Part shown: one piece after another, positions 12,090 through 24,639 of the stretch | How positions within the stretch are numbered: position 1 is the stretch's first letter | How the letters are laid out: each line of letters begins with the position of its first letter | Assembly (NCBI GenBank): GCA_030761205.1 | Contig: JAULJL010000039.1 | Coordinates: 8,814,001 to 8,878,000 of the forward strand | Direction of reading: 5' to 3' | Length of the DNA: 64,000 nucleotides | Source: Fremontodendron californicum | Lineage: Eukaryota; Streptophyta; Magnoliopsida; Malvales; Malvaceae | Notes under the pieces: generated by a model | Database searches by the model: none | The model's input: the letters and a program-made list of their open reading frames with translations, nothing else | Told to the model about the DNA's origin: nothing | Program-made: the position numbers and the translations under genes

Positions 12090-12660
12090 TTATTTTTTCA
12101 ATACTTCCGAAATAATGAAAAATTGAATTCCGAAAGTTTTCAAAATTTTTCGAGTCCATTTGCTATTTATTTCAGATTTATTTCCAAAATTACCCCTTTT
12201 ATGCACCCAAACTTTACCATTTTTTAAACGAGCTCCGAATCCAGATTTTTCTTCATCAATCTCTTCCAAATAATTTAAAAATGTGATCTGGAAGTTTTCA
12301 TAAGTTTTGGAGCTCATTTGCTATTTTTTCGAGATTTATCTGCTTGAATTACTACATAGGGGACCCGGTATTTGGCCATTTTGCAAACGAACTCCGAATC
12401 AAGATTTTCTTTCGTCAATCTCTTCCAAATAATTTAAAAATGAGATTTGAAAATTTTCAGAATTTTTGGAGTTCATTTGCTATTTTTTCGGGATTTATCC
12501 TATTGAATTACTCCATAGGAGACCCGGTATTTGGCCATTATGCAAACGAACTCCGAATTAAAAATTTCTTTCACAAATCTCTTCCAAATAATTTAAAAAA
12601 TGAGATTTGCAAATTTTCAGAATTTTTGGAGTTCATTTGCTATTTTTTCCATATTTTTCA
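12090..12660. repeat. About 159-bp tandem repeat in Ogre LTR
   Basis: Three to four units carry CAATCTCTTCCAAATAATTT, TTTGGAGTTCATTTGC and GACCCGGTATTTGGCCATT. The phrase GAATTACTACATAGG at 12346 recurs at 12505. The same repeat is present at 54230-54850 and, as a 158-bp version, at 21740-22620. Confidence 0.8.
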
Positions 12661-13340
12661 ATTTTGCCCTTTTGCCTCCGAAACTCGGTTTTGCTCAAAA
12701 CAAATCAATTTTCATATTTTCTTCAAATTGAGCCTTGGGCTATCCTTGTTTAATCTTTTCTCATCAATTAAGGGCTTTAGATCTTTCGAATTGGGCCATT
12801 TCTATAATATTTCCAAATTTCACCGAAATCCACCAAAAACTCTAATCTTCGGTTTTCTTTCGAATTGACTTTTTTATCAGTTATTCTTCCAAATGGCTTC
12901 TTCATTACCCGTAGTCAGTGCTTATCTTTCATTTGAGACCTTCAATTCTGACCAATTTGATTGTTTAAGCACTTTTCCCCAAAATTCCCGAATTAGGGTT
13001 TCCTTTCTATTGAATCTCGTAACCCAACTTTCGAACTCCATATCTTTCAATGTAGACCTCGGATTATCAAAATTCTTTCACCCTTCTTCAATTGAACCTC
13101 AAATCTTGATTTTGAAAGTGGGTTGAATGTTTTAGTAGTTGACTTTTTCAGGTTGACTTTTTCGGAGTTGACTTTTTTCGAGGTTGACTTGTTTTAAGTT
13201 TGGATTTTTCTGTCTGCTTTCTTAGACTAAGCCTCGGAGTACCACCTGCAAGATGAGAAAAGCCTTTTAGCATTCAGAAACATCAATTTGAGAAGAAAAT
13301 GTACCTGATTTAGGGGTCAGGACAAAATTAGGTGTCTACA

Positions 13341-16300
13341 AGGGGGATGGGTTCTTTCATTTTTCTTTCACTTTTTGGTTGATCATATTCTGAGTTTGAG
13401 AAAAAGGAGCTAAGTTTTGAAAAGAAAGGAAAAGTTAAAAGAGAAAAAAGCTTGAAAAATAGCTTTTGAAGGTAGCTAAAAGCACCTAACTCTTGCATTT
13501 TCTTTCCTTTTTCATACTTAACTTGTTGATTTTCTTTGATATATTGTGATTTTCTATGTTTTTTGGTTGTGAAATAAATGTTTTAAACTTTCTTTTAAAG
13601 CTCCTCTTCTATGTTTTCTTGAAAACCCTTAAAAAACAAATTTTTTTAGTATTTTTTGGAGTTGGCCGAATGGCCTTGTGTTTGTGTATGAGATGTGTTT
13701 GATTCATTTTCCATGAGTATTGTGATATTCTAGCATGTTTTGATGTTCAAACTTTTTAAAAGAGTTAAGATATGGAGCTTGTTTTCAATCCTTTTCATTT
13801 ATCTACTATTATTTTTGTTGATTTTATCATTTTGTTTCTATGTCTACTTACTTTGTTTGTCATTTTTAATTTTCTGTTTTCAACATGTTAAGTTGTTCAT
13901 GTTTTTATTTTTCACTATACTATGTGTTTGTAAAAATGTCTAGCTACATTCTTGCTTTTACATCATGTTTGCTTAGTTTAGCATGTTTCCTTTTTAGTCT
14001 TGTATTTAGTATGTCATGTGTTTGTTATAATGCCACGCTAGGATTTCACCATTTATGCCTAGGTCTATTCGGCTACCCCTTGGTATATTGCTTTATGTTT
14101 GTATTTTCATCTTATTTAGTTGATAAGCTTGCATTTCCATGCTATAATATTGTGTATTTTGATTTAGTATGCCATGTGTTTGTGTTAATGCCATGATAGG
14201 ATTTCACCATCTAGGCTTAGGACCATTCGGCTACTCCATTGTTCTATGTCTTGTATATGCATTTTCATCTTGCTAATTGACATGCTTACATTTCTATACT
14301 ATGATTTTGTGTATTTTATTTATATTTCTATGTGTTTATGTTATTGCCATGAATGTTTTAGGTCTATGTCTCATTTGCATTGCCATGCATTTCATGCATG
14401 TTTAGGTCTAGGTTGCATTTATTGCCAAGCAAGTTTATGTCAGGTCTAGGTCATAATCTTTATGCCATGCATTTCTATGTCATTTAGGCCTTAAATCATG
14501 CATTTCATGCATTTAACTTGCTATTTGTTCATGCATCTCATATCATACCACTTGATTTTTGACTTAAGCCAATCAATGGCTTAAGGTCAAGCTCACATGA
14601 GCATGCTAGTGGAAAATTAAGGAGTTGTCAAGTTGATTTTTCTACCTTTGTGATTTTTTTTACTTAGGCAATTCTTGTCCAAATTTTAAGAAATTTTAAC
14701 TACTGTTTTTAGGTCCTTAGAGGAGTCTCCAATATTTTTACTTTGATTTTTGAATGATTTTATCAAAGGCTTAAAAATGATTTTTGGCAAAATAGTTTTT
14801 CACCCAGTGCTTTGACTTTCATGATTTTTCTGGGAGGTTATCCTTATTCTAAAAATTAAGCCAATTTTTTCCCTGAAACTTAAACATGTTCTGAGTCTCC
14901 TATAGTTTTTTCAGATTTTTTAGATTTTTTTAAAATAGGTTAAAATCACGTTTTAAAACTATACAGTAGAGTCAGATTTGAATTTAAGGGAAAATTAATT
15001 TTCTGTTTTATCTAAGGCATTAAGAGAAAGCTGGTTAGGAACCTTAGCTACTATCCTAGGTTGGTTTCTAGGCCATTTTAATCTTAAAAAATGATTTTAT
15101 AAAGTTTGGGTCAAGGGTGGTCAAGTCCGGTTTTCAAAGTTAGGAAAATAGAGCCATTTAAAAAAAAAGGGAATTCGGCCATGGTTTTTTATCCAAGATT
15201 TTCAAAATTGTTTTCAACCAATCACAAAGTATTTTTTTTTATTTTAGAAAATTTAATTTGATGTCTTTTCCTAAGGTAGTCGGATATCTTTTTAGGTATA
15301 CGAATTTCCTTATTTAAAAGAAGAAATACACTATCATGCATTGCATTTTCCATATTCATGCATACTATATAATATATGATTTTTGCTATGATAATTTCTA
15401 TGGTAATGTCATTATTTTGATTTATGTTTTAGGGTGTTATATTGTTTGATATATGGTTGTGAATATTCTATGTTATCCTATGTTTTTTATTTAGTCATTT
15501 ATTTTTGTCACATCATTTAGCATTTACTATGTTCACGCATTATTATTTTTATTTTCATGCATATTTCATGATAATATTATTTTATGTTCCATATTCATTT
15601 CATGTCACTTAGATTATATTACCATTTCATTTAGAATATATTATGACACCTAGGTTATTCATTTCATTTAGAATATATTATGTCACTTAAGTTATTCATT
15701 TCATTTAGAATATACTATGTCATTTAAATTACATCATATCATTTAGATTATACTATGTCACACATATTTATATTCATATATATTTTTTAAATGTTTTGAA
15801 AAAATAATGGTTTTAAATAAAATAAAGTTATTCCCGAGTTAAAATAATTCATGTATTCTTTTTCGGGTTGCCGGAGAGGATATCATCAATTATCATTAAT
15901 AACGGAATATCTTTCTTAAAACGAGAATGATTCGGAAAATTTTCTAAATAAATAAAAAAATTTATATTTTGCCGAATTTTCGGGGAATGTTGGAAAATTT
16001 TGAATTAATAAATTCCGAATCATTTTCAACAAAAAATGGAATTATTTTTCTTTAAATTGGGAATTAATTTTTAAATGTCAAATCTAAAACCGACTTTTTA
16101 CTGAGACTTGAGATAACACACGATTAATAAGGTACCGTTTAATACGGGTGTTGTGGGGGTGCTAATCCTTTCCCGCACGTAACAAAGTCCCGAACCCGCT
16201 TCTTTGATTTTCTCTAGTTTAAAAACGCAGACTTTAAATTTATTTTTAAAATGTTTTAATTAATTTTAAAATATTATACAAAATCGGTTTTAATAGGTGG

Positions 16301-16475
16301 CCGATCACACTTAGCCAAAAAAGATTGGTGGTGACTCCATGTCTTTTCCAGTGTCATTTTCAAACCCTCATTTTATTTTAAGAGGAATTAAATCGTCTTT
16401 TCCTTTGTTTTCCAATGTCACGCTTAACGAATATAAAGTCTCGCGATGAGGCATGTTATTTTTTAGGTTGCGGCA
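13341..16475 (+). mobile_element. 3' portion of an older plus-strand Ogre LTR
   Basis: This is the reverse orientation of the neighbouring LTR. It starts abruptly at AGGGGGATGGG, which corresponds to internal position 39787 of the plus-strand LTR at 38289-40394, and runs to GGTTGCGGCA at 16475, the LTR terminus. The stretch 13341-13975 closely matches 39787-40394. The next base block, ACTAT (16476-16480), would be one target duplication. No primer-binding site follows, so this is the outer end of a 3' LTR or solo LTR. Copy 1 inserted into it at 13340/13341. Confidence 0.8.
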
Positions 16476-17815
16476 ACTATGTATGCCATGAATGCAACCT
16501 GATGTCAACATGATGTATGTAAAGTATGAGAATTAACACCTAGGTATATCAATGATAAAACACAATTGGTGGAACCCATCTCGATTATTCAAAAATCTAA
16601 TTATGCAAGATTTGCCCCCAAATTTAATCCACGATTTTTTGAAACATGTTTTTCCCCCCGAGAAAAATCACCATTTCACTGTTCAAAACAATTTTGGGGT
16701 AATGGATCCTATCATGGCGCAATGTCCAAATGTTTATTCAGCATTACCGATCTACAATTCGTATTCAATTAATGAATGCTTATGAAATCATCAAATGAGA
16801 TTATTATCATTATCCGTTTATTGAAACTAATGAGATAAAAATCATGGATGTACATGCTTTATTAACATATGAACGAAATATGCAAAATGTAAAAATGTTT
16901 GAAAAAGAGTTTTTATATTTTCAATTTCAAAAAGGCCAATGAACATTTGCCCCAACAGTTTTTACTTATTTAGGCATCACAACGCCTTTGGGGTGGAAAT
17001 TTAAATTTATTACAGGCGATGTACGTTCATCGTTGCCTGATCTACAATGCTTATTCAGAATGTAGGAATAAATGGAAAAAGATCATAAGCATTCCTCCAT
17101 GTGTTTCTATTTCTGGTGCATCTAATAGAAATTCGGCATGGCTCTACCTAGGCGGGCTTCTTATAGCTCACTAAATGGGGTTGCATTAAGTTCTAAAAAG
17201 GCTCCAGATTGTTCCTCACTGTCGCCGGTGAAGGCTAGTAAGGCACCCCGATCAAAACGAGTTCAATTTGTTAGAATATATTTCTCAGGCTTATGCGAAG
17301 GTTAACACCTCACGAAGCATAGGTAATTTGTACCCCGAGAGTGTTTCGCTAGCTTACGCGGAGGCTATTGCCACACGAAGCATAGATACTTCACTCCACC
17401 TAAAAGGACAGAACCCGGGTTGAGGGTTTATGTTATGCAAATGCAAGTATAGTGTGTGAGGAGGAACAACAAACCTTTCACCACCTATTTTACAACCTTT
17501 ATTCTAAATGCCCCAGCAATTTATTAAAATAAAGATAAAAAAGAGTGTAACGCATTAAGCAACCAGACAACAGTAATGATATACAAGGTTAAATAATCAA
17601 AAAACAGTTATAATATATAAGATTAAATAACCAGAGAGCAACGATAATATGCATGTAAATGTACATGAACATGAACATATTAAAAACATTTTATTATTTA
17701 AGGAAAATCCTCTTAAAAATAAAATAAAATATGAATTATAATTAAATACCAATTAAAACTGACAAAATCGAGGCTTTTGATAACACACGACTAACTTTAG
17801 GCCTGACTCTCTAAA
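16476..17815 (-). other. Leader of a second Ogre-type element
   Basis: No gene seen. It is homologous in blocks to the copy 1 leader (6496-7374), including CATTCCTCCATGTGT and GGTGAAGGCTAGTAAGG. It has the same orientation as the 17838-23276 LTR to its right. The rest of that element is missing beyond 16476, where the plus-strand LTR remnant begins. Confidence 0.65.
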
Positions 17816-17834
17816 GTCCCTAGCCGAGTCGCCA
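17816..17834 (-). other. Primer-binding site of second Ogre-type element
   Basis: The minus strand reads TGGCGACTCGGCTAGGGAC, a variant of the copy 1 site (TGGCGACTCCACTGGGGAC). It lies three bases from the LTR start. Confidence 0.7.
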
Positions 17835-18599
17835 AGCTTTTGATACGTGATCCCCGTCGCGGGGGCCTGCTCGAGTGAGGTGAGAAAACAACACAGAGGA
17901 AAAGACGACTTAATTCCTCTTGAAATAAAAGGTCGAAGGTATGAAAACGACCTTGAAAAAGAAATGGAGTCGCCACCAATATTTTTTGGCTAGGTGTGAT
18001 CAGCCACCTATTAAAAACCGATTTTGATAAATATTTTTAAATTAATTAAAACATTTAAAAAAACCAATTTTGAAGTCTGCGCTTTGAACCAGAGAAAACA
18101 AGTGCGGGTTCGAGAATCGGTTACGTGTGGGGAAGGATTAGCACCCCCACAACGCCCGTACAAAATGGCACCTTATTAGTCATGTGTTATCTCGAGTCTC
18201 GGTGAAAAGTCAGTTTTAGATTTGGTATTTGAAAATAATTCCCATTTTAAAAAAATCCTATTTTTGTTCGAGAATGATCCAGAATTTGTTATTTGCAAAA
18301 AATTTCTATATTCCCCGGCAAACCAGTACAATATAGTTTTTTTTTATTTATTTTAGAAATTTTCGCATCATACTCTTTTGAAAAGGGTATTCCTTCATTA
18401 ATATAGTTTATGAAGACTCCTCAGCAACCCTAAGGAGAATTCATGAATTATAATATAACTCTATTGCCTTATTTTATTAGAAAAAAATCTCAATTTTTAA
18501 AAAGTTGGATGATCATGGATGTGCAAATTTAAATTAAAACTTGAAGGTATAACATGCATGATTAACATGGCATGGCAAACAAGTTAATATGACATGACA

Positions 18600-19500
18600 A
18601 TATTTAAATGACATAGCCAAAGAATAAATAACATGAAATATGAATGGCATGGCATGGCATAAGAATGAACGGCATGTGAATGCAATCGACATGGCATATA
18701 AGATGTCCGAATGACATGGGACATGAATGGATGTCATTTGAATGAAATCGACATGGCAAACAAAATAACATGGCGTACGAATGATATGGCACATGAATGA
18801 ATGTCATGTGAATGAAATCGACATGGCAAATAAAATGACATGGCATATGAATGACAAGGCATGAGAATGAGTGTCATGTGAATGAAATCGACATGGCAAA
18901 CAAAATGACATGGCATAAGAATGACATGGCATGAGAATGAGAATGAATGTCATGTGAATGAAATCGGCATGGCAAACAAAATGACATGGCATATGAAAGA
19001 CATGGCAAGAGACTGATTGTCATAATGAATAACATGGCATATGAATGACAAGGAAACTTTTGATGATATGGCATGTGAATGACATGGCATAATGAATGAC
19101 ATGGCATAATGAATGACATGACATGTGAATGAATGACATGGCACAAATAAATGGCATCGCATATGAATGACATGGCATAATGATGGCATGACATGGCATA
19201 TGAATGACATGTCAATATGAATGACATGGTATGCGCATGAAATGGCAATATGGATGACATGGCATGTGAATGACATAGTATATGGATGACATGGCAATAT
19301 GAATGACATGGCATTATGAACGACATGGCATGTGATTGATATGGCTAAATGAATGACATGGCATGTGAATGACATGGCATATGAATGACATGGCATAATC
19401 TAAATGATATGGCGTGTGAGTGGAGGACATGGCATATGAATGAATGACTTGACATACGAATGAATGACATGGCATAATGAATGACATGGCAAAATCACAA
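18600..19500. repeat. Dense (GAATGACATGGCATAT)-type minisatellite
   Basis: About 900 bases of short variants of ATGACATGGCAT and ATATGAATGACATGGCA, with longer higher-order units containing GAAATCGACATGGCAAACAAA (near 18750, 18820, 18890 and 18960). Any reading frames here are only translations of the repeat. Confidence 0.9.
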
Positions 19501-21739
19501 AATGCCATAATCATAAAATATTCATAATCACATCATAACCAAGATAGCAACATGAAATTTAAATCATAAAATGACATCACCATGGAATGTTCATACATAT
19601 AAGATTTGCATGACTAAGATAGCAAAAGTTGAATGTCATTGAATATGCATGAACATGGAAAATGCATAATTAAAATGACAAATGTTAATATCATGGAACG
19701 TGCAAGATCATGGAATTAATTTTTCATGTGAGGAATCACATAAATGGCATACTTCGGGAAATACTACCGTGCTTCCCGAAAAACCCGGCAAAGCTTGGAA
19801 AATAATTGTTTCATACGATATTTACATGGTTCCGAGTAAAACGAAAACCATACGTTTTGATTCCATAAATACGTGCGTTGAATAACTTCCTAACCTCCCG
19901 GCAACCCGGCAAAGATTGGGAACTAATTCTCGCCAAATATTTAATAAACCGAAAAATACGTTTTATGACAAGTTAAGTAAAAACATTTTAAAATGCAATG
20001 CATGAAAATGTATTTATTCCTTAGAGTAAGGACATCCGTATACCTAATAAGGTAACCGACTACCTTAGAAAGAGACTTAAATCTGATTTTCAAAATCAAA
20101 AGACTTTGGGCTCGGATTAAAAACAATATGGAATTTTTTTGGATGAAAAAGACCTCATGACCGAAACCCCCTTTTAAAAGGCTTTATTTTCCTAGTTTTG
20201 AAACCCGAGTTGACCACTCTTGACTCGACTTTTATAAAATAAACTTTTTTGATTGAAATGGCTTGGAAATTAACCTAAGACAGTAGCTAATGCCCCAAAT
20301 CAGCCCTCTCTTAATATCCTAACCAAAACAAAAAATTAGTATTTTTAAAAAACAAATCTGACCCTTACTGTCAGTTTTGGAAAACCTATTTTTTTCCCTT
20401 CTAAAAAATTTTAAAAAAATCTGAAAACATTATGGTAGACCTAGAACATGTCGAACTCCATGGAAAAAAATCATCTTAATTTTTGGAGCATGGATACTAT
20501 GACCGATATTTACCAAAATGAAGACAGTGAGTTAAAAACTGCTTTGTCAAAATCTATTTTTTCAACCATGATTAAAAAATCTAAAAATCATGAGAAAAAT
20601 ACCATGGCATCCTCTAAATGACTACTAGATGTGGTAAAAAAATCAATTTATTTTTACCATGGATGAGTAGTGAAAAAAATCCCAAAGTCAGAATACCCAA
20701 TATAAAATATCACTCTTTCAACTAGCTTAGGCCAAGGATTTTTGGCTCGAGATCATTAGTTGATCTTCGCCAAAATCCTAGTTGAAATGGTATGAAATGC
20801 ATGATTTTCAGCCAACCAAACATATGACAATAGATCAAGCATGAGTTAAGATCATGAACACAACCAAGCAAACAGGAAATATCAAGCAAGAACAAGCACA
20901 ACAACACTAGTTAGGTTTTGGCTAGTGTGAAAAACATGTAGAAAAAGTTTGACAACTTAGTTATTTGATAAATAATGAAGAAAAAAAGATAGAAAACCTT
21001 TAGATTTTATTCTTGAAAAACCTTTTTATTAAACAAAAATTAACAAATCATATGAATAAAAAGAGAATAAAAGGAATCACAACATTAAAGAAAACATTAA
21101 AGAAGAAGAAAGGAAGAGATAGTCACCTAGCTTTTGCTTTCCAAATCAAGAGCTCTCAATTTTTTTCCCTCACTTTTCTTTCTCTTCTCTTCTCTTCTCC
21201 TCTTTTCTTCTCTCCTTTAGCTACTGCCCTTGAAGAAAAAAATGAAACCCCTCCCTCTTCTCTCTCATGGCCGGCTGCCTCAAACCATGTTAGAGTGTGT
21301 GTGTGTTGCTTCTTTTTTAAGTTTTGTCTCCTATCTCTCAAAATATCTTTGCCAATTGTTAAGATCATGGAGGCTACTACAAAAATATCCTCCTACATGG
21401 CATTATTTATCCTATTTGGCATCATCTTATTAACTTCACATGTTCTTCACATGGCCATGCAAATTGAAGCCTTCCTATTGGCTTACAATGCTAAGTAGGC
21501 AAAGTAGTGGAGAATCTTGTCCTTGTAAAAAGGCCATCTTGCTATCCATCCTTAGCCATTTGATCCATGATGATCACACTCCCTCTTTGAATCAGCTGCT
21601 GGCCTGGAAATTTCCAAGGCCATTCAACTTTTTTTATTTGCAAATTAGCCCTTTTAGGTTTTTTTGGATAAAATTGCATTTTGGCCCCTAAACTTTTTTA
21701 ATTGCAAATGGATCTCAATTTTGGATTTGTCTTTTCCAA

Positions 21740-22620
21740 CACATCCCATTCAACTTAAAACTTGATTCTGGAGGTTTTCATATTTTTCTGAGCTCGTTTG
21801 CCATTTTCCCGGATTTATCTCTGAAATTTTGGTTTAGTGCCTTCCAAATTTAGTCTTTTTCATTTGAGCTCCAATTCCGGATTTTTCTTGAACAGTCTCT
21901 TCCAAAAATTATAAAACTCAGATCTGGAAGTTTTTATAATTTTCCAATCTCGTTTGCTATTTTTCGCGGAATTATCTTTTGGAATTTCAAGTTGGCGCAC
22001 CCAAATTTTTTTCTTTTTCAAATGAACTCCGATTCTGGATTTTTCTTTACCAATCTCTTTCAAAAATTATAAAACTCATATCTGGAAGTTTTCATAATTT
22101 TCTGAGCTCGTTTGCCATTTTTCCTGGAATTATCTTATGGAATTTCGGGTTAGTGTACCCGAACTTTGCCATTTTTCAAATAAGCTCCGATTCCGGATTT
22201 TTCTTCACCAATCTCTTCCAAAAATTATAAAACTCAGATTTGAAAGTTTTCATAATTTTCCGAGCTCGTTTGCTATTTTTCCCGGAATTATCTTTTGGAA
22301 TTTCAGGTTAGTGCACCTGAACTTTGCCATTTTTCAAATGAGCTCCGATTCTGGATTTTTCTTCACCAATCTCTTCCAAAAATTATAAAACTCATATTTG
22401 GAAATTTTCATAGTTTTTCGAGCTCGTTTGCTATTTTTTCCGGAATTATCTTTGGAAATTTCGGGTTAATGCACTCGAACTTTGCCATTTTTCAAATGAG
22501 CTCCGATTCTAGATTTTTCTTCACCAATCTCTTCCAAAAATTATAAATCTTAGATCTGAAAGTTTTTATAATTTTCCGAGCTCATTTGCTATTTTTCCCG
22601 AAATTATCTTTGGGATTTTT
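21740..22620. repeat. 158-bp tandem repeat in second-subfamily LTR
   Basis: About five to six units. Equivalent positions at 21979, 22137 and 22295 are exactly 158 bases apart. Each unit contains GAGCTCGTTTGC, CGGAATTATCTTTTGGAATTT, TTTGCCATTTTTCAAATGAG and CACCAATCTCTTCCAAAAAT. The absence of a multiple-of-three period and the lack of a conserved product argue against coding. Confidence 0.88.
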
Positions 22621-23315
22621 CGATATTGCCCTTTAACCTCCAGAACCTCGGTTTTACTCAAAACGGGTCCGATTTCTGGATTTTCTTTTTCTACTTCCTT
22701 AGTCATATATTGAATTTGAGTTGGTCCAAAAATGCTCAATTTTTACGATCAAATTCCCCTCCGATTTATTTTTCCCCGTTTCAAACTTGGGAATTTTCTC
22801 GTTTTTCCGTTTTTGCTCTAACTGGCTCTTCCTTGGGATCCACTTCAAACTGGGCCTTGGGCTATCTTGTTTTATTCATCCTTTATCAATTGCAGGCTTC
22901 AATTTCACCGAATTAGGCCATCGTTGCAGTTTTCCCTAAATTTGTCGGATTAGGTCTTCCCTTATACTGAATTTCCGCAATCCATCTTCCGAACTCTATA
23001 TCTTTCGTTGTAGACCTCAGATTCTCAAAATTCTTTCGCCATTGTTCAATTCAGCTTTGAATCTTAATTTTGACTGAGAGTTGACTTTTTTAGTGGTTGA
23101 CTTTTTGGGGTTGACTTTTTTGAGGTTGACTTTTTTTGAAGTTGACTTTTTGTGCCGACCTCCAAAACAAAGTCTTGGGGACCCATCTGTGGAACGGTGG
23201 AAGTCTCCTTGCATTTCGGGCAGTTGAAAAAGAGAATTTGCCCGGTTTAGGGGCCTAGACAAAATTAGATGTCTACAGTCATCTTTTTAGTTTTTGTTTT
23301 TTTAGTTTTGTTCTT

Positions 23316-23395
23316 AGGGTTTAAGGGTTTAGGGTTTTGAGTTTAGGATTTAGGGTGTAGTGTCGTGTTTTAGGGTTTAGGATCGTGTTTTACAT
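23316..23395 (+). repeat. Degenerate telomere-like TTTAGGG stretch
   Basis: About 80 bases contain several TTAGGGTTT, AAGGGTTTAGGGTTTT, GATTTAGGG and GTTTTAGGGTTTAGG units, the plant telomere motif in imperfect form. It begins about 40 bases outside the LTR end at 23276. Confidence 0.65.
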
Positions 23396-24639
23396 TGGAA
23401 AGTAAGTATGACGTGGAATAAAAATCTGATTTATTTTAATTTAATTGGCTAGGACCATGGCTGACGCGATAGGAAGGGTCCATAGTATAATTTTTCCACT
23501 TAGAGATAGTTTTATCTTAATGATATTTGGAAAGAAGCTTCAAAAGTAATACATTGATAAATTTCAATTGCACATTTATTTATTTAATTATGGATTATGT
23601 CATTTTGTAGCTAGCTAAAAGAAATAGTTGGTTTTCTCTTATTGCTCAATCAACTTATATGCATATTCAGCAACTTGATCCATGACAAATTGATATTATT
23701 ATTTTTAATTATAAATGCAAAAAATACAAATGTAAACAAATAATTTTTATTGATTAATTTATAACTAACATAATTTTAAAAAAGTATAGATTTTTCATCA
23801 TTTCTTGTACATTGCATTTTTGACAACTTCGTTCTCATATTTTTTAGTCATTTTCTCGAGTTTCATGGCTAGTTCTGAAATTCTATTTTTTTGAAATTCA
23901 TAACTTTTATATATTCATCCGATAATCTCTTATATTCATTCATCCAATAAAAATTAAAATCCAAGATCTCAAATCCCTAAATGCGTTTGAGTTCAATAAT
24001 CGAAAAAATATTGGCGATATCCATAGTTTAGTAGCCCTTGCATTTGAAGAAGATGAAGCAGAAAAAATATATTGACCATCATTCTCGTTGCCCATGCTTT
24101 TTTGTATTGCAATTGTAGTATGATGTTCTCCATTAGTATTAGTAGTTGTTTTATAATACGGTTCTCCTTATGTTTTGAAAATAGTCTTTTAACGTTATTC
24201 TTAAATCACTAATATTTTTAAATTCCTCCCTTTTAAATGAAACTAGAAAAAAAATACCCTACTTCGTCGAGATACTTTTAAGATTTTTTATAAATTTTTT
24301 AATTAATTAATAATAAAAAAGTAATTTTAAATTATATTTTATTAAATAATAATTAATTATTTTTTTAATTTTTAATTTTTAAATTGTAATAATATTAATA
24401 TAATTATATATTTTTAATTATGAAATTTATTTATTTATAAATTACATAACATAAATGCATTTTAAATGTTATTTATATATATTTAAAAATATTTAGATTT
24501 TATTATATGCTGTATATTTTTATTTATAGGATGTAAAAAAATAAAAAATAAAAAAATAAGAAACTAAAATTATGGTTTGTATTTTATTCTCTCGTAAGAT
24601 CGATTTTTTCACATAGGTTAGTAGCAAGTTCATTTTTAC
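23396..24639. other. AT-rich intergenic DNA, nothing recognised
   Basis: Very AT-rich, especially 24290-24560. No gene, LTR end or repeat family that I recognise. Reading frames present are short and without motifs. Confidence 0.5.

Larger units (their letters stand above)
1..13340 (-). mobile_element. Ogre/Tat-lineage LTR retrotransposon, copy 1 (5' half)
   Basis: Minus-strand Ty3/gypsy element cut by the left window edge. Reading on the minus strand the order is 5' LTR (13340-7397), primer-binding site (7393-7375), leader, ORF1 (6495-4613), gag (about 4200-2514), gag-pro linker, protease with G-patch (1840-540), an intron (539-326) and the start of the RT exon (325-1). An extra ORF upstream of gag, an intron between protease and RT, and LTRs of 5 kb or more are the recognised hallmarks of Ogre elements in the Tat clade. 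RT, RNase H, integrase and the 3' LTR lie outside the window to the left. Coding parts are broken by several stops and frameshifts, so this copy is not autonomous. Its outer 5' LTR end at 13340 abuts the middle of another Ogre LTR, showing nested insertion. Confidence 0.9.
7397..13340 (-). mobile_element. 5' LTR of Ogre copy 1 (about 5.9 kb)
   Basis: On the plus strand it begins TGTAGCAACC and ends GGTGTCTACA, so on the minus strand it runs TGTAGACACC...GGTTGCTACA. It lies next to the primer-binding site, which makes it the 5' LTR. It aligns along most of its length with the 50479-55502 LTR. It is about 0.9 kb longer, partly through a 129-bp duplication (10635-10890), repeats near 11400-11770, and an extra segment near 7529-7640. 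Several tandem arrays are listed separately. No reading frame inside it looks like a gene. Confidence 0.88.
17838..23276 (-). mobile_element. 5' LTR of second Ogre subfamily (about 5.4 kb)
   Basis: It begins next to the primer-binding site with TTTTGATACGTGATCC, probably a mutated TGTCGATACG terminus, and ends GATGTCTACA at 23276. It shares blocks with the 7397 and 50479 LTRs, such as GGTTACGTGTGGGGAAGGATTAGC-like sequence and the terminal TGACTTTTT-rich part near 23070-23150. Much of the middle is diverged, so I treat it as a separate subfamily. It contains two tandem arrays. Confidence 0.8.

Noticed and set aside
12344..12868. 174-codon plus-strand frame inside an LTR
   Set aside because: It covers units of the 159-bp LTR repeat and matches no protein family I know.
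13330..13350. Possible palindrome or inversion breakpoint between two opposite LTRs
   Set aside because: A simple nested insertion at an LTR end explains the junction; no extra rearrangement is needed.
18600..19500. CRISPR-like alternation of repeats and spacers
   Set aside because: The repeats are short, degenerate and tandem without unique spacers, and this is plant nuclear DNA.
18534..19514. Several overlapping minus-strand frames rich in Cys, His and Met (MPCHSYAMSF type)
   Set aside because: They are translations of the CATGGCAT minisatellite in all three frames, with no independent coding signal.
21013..21498. 161-codon plus-strand frame with a hydrophobic segment
   Set aside because: It lies wholly inside the minus-strand LTR 17838-23276 and its inverted relative at 26100 does not keep the frame.
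21979..22546. Three 83-codon plus-strand frames with similar sequences
   Set aside because: They start exactly 158 bases apart and arise from the LTR tandem repeat.
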